Assembly: GCF_014905175.1 (NCBI RefSeq)
Contig: NC_057789.1
Coordinates: forward strand, 15,552,876-15,616,875
Length of the DNA: 64,000 bases
Reading direction: 5' to 3'
Origin: Aphidius gifuensis
Taxonomy: Eukaryota; Arthropoda; Insecta; Hymenoptera; Braconidae
Each line of letters opens with the position of its first letter. The stretch's first letter is position 1. Under the pieces are notes generated by a model, which made no database searches, had not been told where the DNA came from, and saw only the letters and a list, made by a program, of their open reading frames with translations. Below, in pieces: positions 57,329-64,000 of the stretch. Position numbers and translations under genes: made by a program.

Positions 57329-59341
57329 TCACAAAGTATCAGAAGTTCTAACCGCTTCTAATGGATCTCTGTCATTATTTTCTTCTTGAGCAGAAACAAC
57401 TGAATATTCCAAGTTTTGTCCTCCTTCATGTGGTAAAATACTTTCCGGATTATCCTCAGGTGAAACGATATCAACAACGTTATTTGGCTCAATCTCGAGC
57501 TTCAATTCCTGGACAAGATCTTGTATAGTTCTTGCATTGTCATTTTTATCATTTTCATTAATATTTGCGATATTTTTGCTAGAAGCAGATCGACTGGCTG
57601 GTCTCTCAGTTCTGCCTCTATTATGAGTCTGCATGTGTCTTTTCATATCACTTCTCACTCTAAATGGTTTACCACAAACAGTACAAGGATGTGGCTTTTC
57701 ACCAGTATGTATCCTCCTATGATTTTGTAAATAGCTACTTGCTCGAAACGTTTTATTACAATATTCACAACGATAATTTTTTTCACCAGTATGAATTCTA
57801 CGATGAACAATTAGTGAATATTTCCTGGCAAAATCTTTGCCACAATATTCACATTGAAATTGACGTTGCTCAGAATGGATACTCATTGAATGGTATTTTA
57901 AATCTCCCCATTGGCGAAAATGTCGGCCACAATCTTCACATTTGTATGGCTTATCACCACTATGAAGTCGCTTATGTACTTTTAAAGCACTTGCTGCAAA
58001 AAAACTTTTGCCACATACTTCGCATTGATGTGGCCTTTCACCTGTATGTGATCTCAAGTGATAAATCAAACTGTTTTTATGATGAAACGATCTATCACAC
58101 TGTGGACAGGTCATATCATCTTTAGTTTTTTTCTGCTTAGCCGTTTTTTTTTTTTTTGTTATCTCTCCAGCAACAAGTGCGTCAGATTGTAAATTTTGCT
58201 CATTGATTGTCGACCGTTCTAATTGTTCTTGATTAACCGATTGTACTACATCGGTTATTGACCATAATGTGGATGAAGTATCAACACCATTCAGTGATGA
58301 TGGTTCTGCTTCATCATCGATGTGTGCTCCAGTTTCTTCAACAACACCTCGTATTCCCTCCATCAAATCTTCTGGTTCACTGAATTCTTCTTCCACTTCA
58401 TTATTTTCCATAGTTTGAATGTTTTGTAATGGGGAAATTATCATATTAGAGTTTGTTATTTGTACAACTTTCGTTTCTTGTTTAACTGGTTCATAATGAG
58501 ATTTCAAATGTTCGAAAAATTTTAATTGGCCACCAAATTCAGTTTCGCATATTTCACATTTGAACAATTGAACTATAATCTCTTGATTAGCTTCGATTGA
58601 TATGATTTCTTGGTCAACGACTTTTGCAGTATTTTTTTTATTAGTTGGATTTTTGTTATTATGTTGTTTGAGCTTTCTCGCAATTCGTTTTTTATGAGGT
58701 AGTGATCTTTTACGTCCGGAGCTTGGATTAGCATCCTCACTGCTATCAGCTGAAATATCAATATCATATTCACTTTTAACATTAATAAATTCTTGCTTGA
58801 CATGGTGATTAATTCGTTTAAATGGTTGCATAGCTGCATGGACTGGCGGCGTTGTTTGCTGAGTGATTGGTACTGGAATTGATTGAATTTCATAAGTATT
58901 TACAGCGTCTAGTGTTGCAAGCTGAGAGACATCAGGCAAAGATGAATCAGCTTCAGGTTGAGTTTGCTGATGTTTATGTTGTGCTTGAAATTGAACTGTT
59001 ACTAAGGCTGACGCTAATTTCCGGTCCTCCTTCGGACAAGAAAAAATAATTCATTAATTTTACTAACTTAATGTCATAGGATCGGTGAAAAAATATAAAA
59101 CTTTTACCGAAATTTATACCTCTCTTACATCGTGATTAAGAAGATCATCAGCTGCGTAATACTGGGTTGCAGTATTGTATTCAGTACCAACTCCATTGAT
59201 CATGTCAGTAACCATATTAATTGTCATATACGATTGATTTTCCAATGATTCACTGTCACTTACTTCAGTTCTCTGTATTGTGATGTATTGTGTACCTTCC
59301 ATGCCTCTAAGGAGGACAGCTTGAGCTGCTTCATCATCCAT
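57329..59341 (-). CDS. C2H2 zinc-finger protein gene (two exons seen)
   Basis: Probable sequence-specific nuclear DNA-binding regulator, the one intact host gene here. Exon 1, 59341-59121, starts ATGGATGATGAAG and ends GAG before GTATAA. The intron is 59120-59031, and exon 2 runs from 59030 to the TGA at 57329. Splicing in phase 0 gives an unbroken frame of about 640 residues. Exon 1 encodes an acidic N-terminus. Exon 2 has a Gln-rich stretch, a basic lysine-rich region, one isolated finger (CEICETEF, about 58,500-58,562), an acidic linker, a KKKKTAKQKK stretch and six tandem C2H2 fingers (about 57,630-58,112) joined by HTGEKP-type linkers, then an acidic tail. TTTGTGAGT at the end could be a splice donor, which would remove the stop and add another exon. 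The ortholog is not recognised. Open frames on the opposite strand are shadows. Confidence 0.9.
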
Positions 59342-59752
59342 CGTGATTTTAATACTTTTTCTCGTTCATTAGGTAGATTTTTTAATTCATTGTAATTAGA
59401 ATCAATTACTTTTTACTAAAAAAACAAAACTTTTTATTTTGGTTTGAATTTACCGCCTTCTTAATCTGCCAAGATGACAGCATGACAAGATACCTAATTT
59501 ATTTACCTTTCACGTTATTGGTACCTTTACAAATTTATACTAATGTATTGAAATAAGTTATAATATTAAAGTTAAAAAATTAAATTTGTTACAATGGAAA
59601 TTAACATAAGTATATGAACATCTTGAATGATCCGAATTTTTTAATCTTTTTGTGCATTTTTATTAATGGGTAAACAAAAGGAAATATTGAAACACTGTAT
59701 GTTGCTTAAAAATAGATAAGTGTGACAACAGTGCCTTTTGCCCAAGAAGACT
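59342..59752. promoter_or_regulatory. probable upstream region of the zinc-finger gene
   Basis: The 5' leader and promoter should lie here by position. I see no TATA box or initiator that I would defend. Confidence 0.35.
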
Positions 59753-60600
59753 AGAAAGAAGGAGAGTCAACTCCCTGTAGTGGGGGATAGGCCAAATGGG
59801 ACAAAATATGTCCTGTACCTCGAGCTTCTCAAATTCGCCAATTTGGCGCTGATTGTTCTCAGCCAGGAATCGTCTGTGAGAATTTGCGATTTGCAAAAAT
59901 TTTTGTTTAATAATAAAATTATAATCTTTTAATAATTATAGGCATATTAGATTTTTTTAAAATTATTTTATTAGAAAATTATCATTTTTTGGTTTTTTTT
60001 TCAAAACTAATACATTTAATCAGTTTCCCACGTATTTGGTATTTTTATAACTCGAATGTAATTTGTAATGAAACCATGTATTTGGTTTCCCATGTTTCCA
60101 ATTATTTTTTTTGTCAAAATTTATTCAAAAAAAAAAAAAAAACTAATATGCCTAAAATTATTAAAATATTATAACTTTAATATTGAACAAAAATTTTTAT
60201 TAATAAAATGCTTTTTTTCATATTAAATACAAAATATAAAAATATACTGTCGTACGTCTGTCGGAATTGTGTCGGAATTGTTTCGGATTTACAATTCTCA
60301 CAGTCGTGTGTCGGAATTGTGTCGGAATTGTGTGAGAATTGCAAATTCTCATAGACGATTCCAATTATTTGTTTTGTCAAAATTTATTCAGAAAAAAAAA
60401 TCTAATATGCCTAAAATTATTAAAATATTATAACTTTAATATTAAACAAAAATTTTTATTAATAAAATGCTCTTTTTTTATATTAAATACAAAATAAAAA
60501 TATACTGTCGTACGTCTGTCGGATTTGTGTCGGAATTGTGTCGGATTTACAATTCTCACAGTCGTGTGTCGGAATTGTGTGAGAATTGTAAAATCCATGG
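59753..60600. repeat. composite related to 33560-34400
   Basis: Starts with a MITE D end (CAAGAAGACTAGAAAGAAGG). 59890-60110 matches 33720-33990 inverted. 60240-60345 and 60500-60592 each contain GTCGTACGTCTGTCGG and TGTGTCGGAATTGTG units. So parts of the nested element at 33199-35393 occur here in another arrangement, with the unit duplicated in tandem. Confidence 0.7.
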
Positions 60601-61452
60601 TAGAAATACTACAGGTATGGCAGTGCGCAGCCTGGTTTGGCCGCTGTGAATCGACCAATCAAAAGGTCGCCTTCTCGCCACAAAAATGGAAGACTTTATG
60701 CGCGCGCGATACAAATTTGTTAAGAATATTTTTAAGTTTTTTTTAAATTTTTCAAAAGTTATCATATTTATTCAACTAGATTTGGTATATTTTATAATGA
60801 TTCACATACATCAAAAATAAAAATTAATTAGTTATCTTAAATAAATAAATCCAAGTATAAGAAATACAACACAACCTCCATTGTTTGTGGCATAAAAAAA
60901 ACAACAATAATGAAAATATTATAATTTATTTGTTAAACTGTCTTGGTTTTTTTATTTTTCTGATTTTTTATGCGTATATGTACACAAGATAGGTACGTAT
61001 CACGTATGTATGCGTGGATAGTCACACACATTCACACATGTTTATCAATGTTTATATTTGGCATTGTCTGACGTTGAATTGAATTTAATTTGCTAATTAT
61101 AGATACTTGATATTTGATTATAAATGCAATTTGTGTGATAATATTAGTACTCCTATATTCAAATAGACAAAGTTGAATTAATATACTATCATAATTATAT
61201 TTTATTTGAAAGAAATAGAAAAAAAAACTTCGTTCAGGTTATTTTATTCAATAATATTTTATAAACATTAATATTCTTATTATTATTTTATTTTATATTA
61301 ATTTATTGATCATTAATGATGATTACAGATGCAAAAAAAAATTTTATACATTTATTTTATGACTGCAATTCATATAACTTGACGCCGTAGCGATTTAAAT
61401 TTGCGCGGCTCCGCCATATTGGGGATATCGACGATTTTACTTCGGATGACCA
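60601..61452. other. AT-rich region, no gene seen
   Basis: A GC-richer patch at 60610-60715 and another at 61381-61440; no product recognised. Confidence 0.4.
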
Positions 61453-61616
61453 GCACCCGTATTCACAGGGCATTACAATTTAGGGCTTTTTTCATCCACC
61501 GGTGGCGCTTGCAGAGCTTTTATATGTAAAATCTATATAAAAAAAATTTTATAAGCGCCATCAGTGGCAAAAAAAAGCCCTAAATTGTATAAAATTTGCC
61601 CTGTGAATACGGGTGC
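61453..61616. mobile_element. MITE A, GCACCCG subtype
   Basis: GCACCCGTATTCACAGGGC and its complement at the two ends; interior as in the GCAGTCC subtype. Confidence 0.85.
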
Positions 61617-61645
61617 TGTATATTGGGAATCATTCTAGGGACCTT

Positions 61646-61675
61646 GCTCGATGTGAATAGTGAACGAACACACCT
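61646..61675. mobile_element. MITE F end fragment
   Basis: GTGAATAGTGAACGAACACA followed by CCT abuts the next full MITE F copy. Confidence 0.75.
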
Positions 61676-61994
61676 AAGGTGTGTTCGTTCACTTTTCACA
61701 CCGAGCGTATGCACGGAGCGTATGCAAGGAAGCACTAGCGTTTTGCGGTCATTTGAAGAAACTGTAGTAACTAAAATTTACTATTTATTTTTTGCTATTC
61801 GTTTTTTCCAGTTCTTTCGCTCTCTTTCATTATTATTAATTGGTAATTTGTTCTTGCGTCTGAGAAAAATATATTAAATTAACAAAATAAACACAATGAC
61901 TGAAAATAACGAATTTTTAGTAAATTTTAGTTCTTAAAGTTTCTCCAAATGACCGCAAAACTCTAGCGCTTCCTTGCATATGCTCCGTGCATAC

Positions 61995-62912
61995 CAGTGT
62001 TGGGTAGGTAAAATACCGTATCTTACATCATTGGTTTCATACATCGAGGTATCTTACATTGCGTTCCCAGCGCCTTCTACGAATAAAAGTGGAACCTTCG
62101 TGCTACAATTTTTTTTTATTCGATAAATACATGTAATTCATTTATAAAATAAATAAAAATTTCAAAAACAAGCAGTAGCTAAGGAAAAGATGTAGCTAAG
62201 GAATTAATGTTGCTTAAAAAAGAATTTCTTTGGCAACTGTAGCTCCATCTTTTCCTTAGCTACTATTTAGGGATTTAATTTAAATTAGTTATTTAAAACA
62301 TTAATTATAATTTTTTGGCAACATTAATTTCTTAGCTACATCTTTCTTAGCTACTGCTTTTCCTTGGACATTGTAATTTATTTAATAAATAAAATCACAT
62401 GCATTTTATTTTTTAAATAAATAAAAATCCCAAGGAAAAATAGTAGCTAAGGAAAAGTTGGAGCTAAGGAATTACAGTTGCCCAAGAAATTCTTTTATAA
62501 GCAACATTAATTCCTTAGCTACATCTTTCCCTTAGCTACTGCTTTTTCTTGGACATTTCCATCTTTTAAAAATAAAATGACATGTATATTATTTATTTAA
62601 TAAATAGAAAATGTCCGAGGAAAAGCAGTAGCTAAGGAAAGGATGGAGCTAAGAAATTAATGTTGCCAAAAAATCATGTTTCAAGCAACATTAATTCCTT
62701 AAAACTGGTTTTCCTTGATATTATATATATTTATATAACAAATAAATTACATGTACCAATATATATCGAGCAATAAGAACTAATTGTCGAGTCGACAGTC
62801 AATAAGAATGTTCAAAAGGGCGTCAGAGGTATCTTACAGTTTCTTACAGTATCTTACAGTATCTTACTGTAAGTGTATGAAACCTCAAAAATCGACCATT
62901 TACCCATCACTG
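61995..62912. mobile_element. non-autonomous hAT element, 8-bp duplication GTGCATAC
   Basis: CAGTGTTGGGTA at the left, CAGTGATGGGTA inverted at the right; GTGCATAC at 61987-61994 and 62913-62920. The uninterrupted site reads GTGCATACGCTCGG in the MITE F copy at 45576-45924. The interior is a hairpin array. Confidence 0.94.
62165..62715. repeat. tandem TTAGCTA hairpin array
   Basis: Three units of about 200 bp, each a palindrome: AGCAGTAGCTAAGGAAAAGA, then GGAATTAATGTTGC, a short loop, then the complement. The units are joined by AATAAATAAAA-type spacers with ACATGCATTTTATT. Confidence 0.9.
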
Positions 62913-62951
62913 GTGCATACGCTCGGTGTGAATAGTGAACGAACACACCTC

Positions 62952-63114
62952 TATTGTCACATAGCTCGTACCACACATTATCGTAAACTGTAAAGCCGGA
63001 ATATTGCATAGAGAAATTTATCACTTTTGTCGTTGTTTCTGTTTCTAGTTTTTAGTCGGTATTACAGGGCGAAATTGCAAAACGAAAAAAAAATTTTTAT
63101 TTAAGGAATGCACC
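62952..63114. mobile_element. MITE B, right half
   Basis: From TAGCTCGTACCACACATTAT to GGAATGCACCC, as in 42800-43182. The left half is absent. Confidence 0.85.
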
Positions 63115-63614
63115 CATATCATCAGGGGGATAGTACTACATGTATTTTTATGGGCTGTAGTTTGTCACCCTAGATGAGTCGATTCCCCAGAAAAAGTCTA
63201 GTAACGGAACGCCATTTTGTAGTCACATGATAAAAACCTTTTTAATTCCTACGTTATCTATCTCGTTTCTTTCTTACCAGTTAAATTGCAGTTTTCCTCG
63301 AATGGATGGTAAATTTAAATATCCAATGAAACCATACAATTAATTTGATTAACATTTGTATTTTCAAAAAATAAATTTATATGTATTTTATTTATAAAAT
63401 AAATAAAAAATGTCCAAGGAAAAGCAGTAGCTAAGGAAAAGATGTGTGAACAGCTTCATTTCCTCACTCACAATTCTTGTACACACAGCATACAATTTGT
63501 CTCTGTGTGCGTCAATATTCGCGCATGCGCATAACATACCTCGTGAACTTCTTCTGACGGTTTCACTCTATCTTTAAACATAGTTGTACAGGCTAGAGTC
63601 ATGGAGGTGAATAA
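63115..63614. other. no gene seen; one TTAGCTA unit
   Basis: 63410-63445 has AAAAGCAGTAGCTAAGGAAA. 63560-63600 matches the fragment at 42485. Confidence 0.45.
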
Positions 63615-63889
63615 GGAGTGTAAGCTTTGCTTTTTTACTGCGTTAAAGCATAGGCTGTCACTGAAGCCTCAATCTCGGAGTAAGTCAGTTCGAAAAACTA
63701 CCAGCTGCAGCGCTGACATCAGCCCTTGACCAAATAAAAAGACAGAACAAAATATTCTCAATCACTCTAGCCTGTACAACTATGTTTAAAGATAAAAGAT
63801 TACACGTGATACTGTCGTTCGAGTCCGATCCCAGCGCCCTCATTCACTCCGAAATCTCGGCTTCAGTGAAAAAGCAAAGCTTACACTCC
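63615..63889. mobile_element. MITE with GGAGTGTAAGCTTTGC ends
   Basis: 275 bp; the ends are exact complements. Fragments occur at 40641-40745, 42485-42605 and 43190-43235. TACAGGCTAGAG/CTCTAGCCTGTA-type sequence occurs in both the flank and the interior. Confidence 0.8.
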
Positions 63890-64000
63890 TTCAGTCCAAT
63901 TCACAGGGCAAACTTTTTACAATTTAGGGTTTTTTTTTGCCGGTGATGGCGCTTGTCGAATTTTTTTTATATAGATTTTACATACAAAAGCTGTACAAGC
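63890..64000. mobile_element. MITE A, cut by window end
   Basis: CAGTCCAATTCACAGGGC start at 63892, interior as in other copies; the right end lies outside the window. Confidence 0.85.

Larger units (their letters stand above)
61677..62950. mobile_element. MITE F copy with a hAT element inside
   Basis: AGGTGTGTTCGTTCAC at the left, its complement ending at 62950. Without the insert at 61995-62912 it has the same structure as 45576-45924. Confidence 0.88.

Noticed and set aside
57521..58125. plus-strand ORFs opposite the zinc-finger gene
   Set aside because: Shadows of the C2H2 reading frame: regular Cys/His spacing on the minus strand explains them.

Overview
This is a very AT-rich nuclear segment from a eukaryote, most likely an insect. 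GT-AG introns, a C2H2 zinc-finger gene, an intron-bearing adrenodoxin-reductase pseudogene and animal-type transposons (Ty3/gypsy, hAT, PIF/Harbinger-like, CACTA-like, Mutator-like and TA-target foldbacks) all point to an arthropod. The order cannot be fixed from the sequence. Only one host gene looks intact: a minus-strand C2H2 zinc-finger gene at 57.3-59.3 kb. Almost everything else is mobile DNA, much of it nested.

0-10.4 kb: the 3' two thirds of an endogenous-retrovirus-like Ty3/gypsy element, with integrase, an envelope gene of the chuvirus/mononegavirus-like type (frameshifted), a small basic ORF, and then three unfamiliar ORFs that share one cysteine module (CX2C-X31/32-CX2C-X12-CX2C). 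Two of the three also carry CCHC-type knuckles. A 42-bp tandem repeat, a G-rich polypurine tract and an LTR start follow. A second LTR start 566 bp on opens a long LTR (8417-10310), which is followed by a primer-binding site matching tRNA-Pro. This implies a tandem or recombined pair of elements. The env plus accessory-gene block is the most unusual part of the window.

10.4-20.5 kb: gene debris, a CACTA-like transposase broken only by two in-frame stops (minus strand), and a ~174-bp satellite array. The array was invaded by a 2-kb foldback element with an 8-bp target duplication (itself hit by a TA-target element) and by a 1.2-kb solo LTR with an ATAT duplication.

20.5-36 kb: an arthropod transposon-type ORF with one intron, split by two large foldback elements. 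Removing the second of these restores the reading frame. Next come further foldbacks and a hAT transposase remnant interrupted by another foldback.

36-57 kb and 59.7-64 kb: dense MITE territory. Families defined here are A (ends GCAGTCCAATTCACAGGGC, more than a dozen copies), B (GGGTGC-TTCC ends, 3-bp duplications, PIF/Harbinger-like), C (CAGAGCC ends, 8-bp duplication), D (CAAGAAGACTAGA ends, 8-bp duplications), E, F and K, several hAT elements with exact 8-bp duplications, and a Mutator-like foldback with a 9-bp duplication. They lie inside one another, so relative insertion order can be read off. A broken FDXR copy that kept three introns lies at 43.8-45.1 kb.
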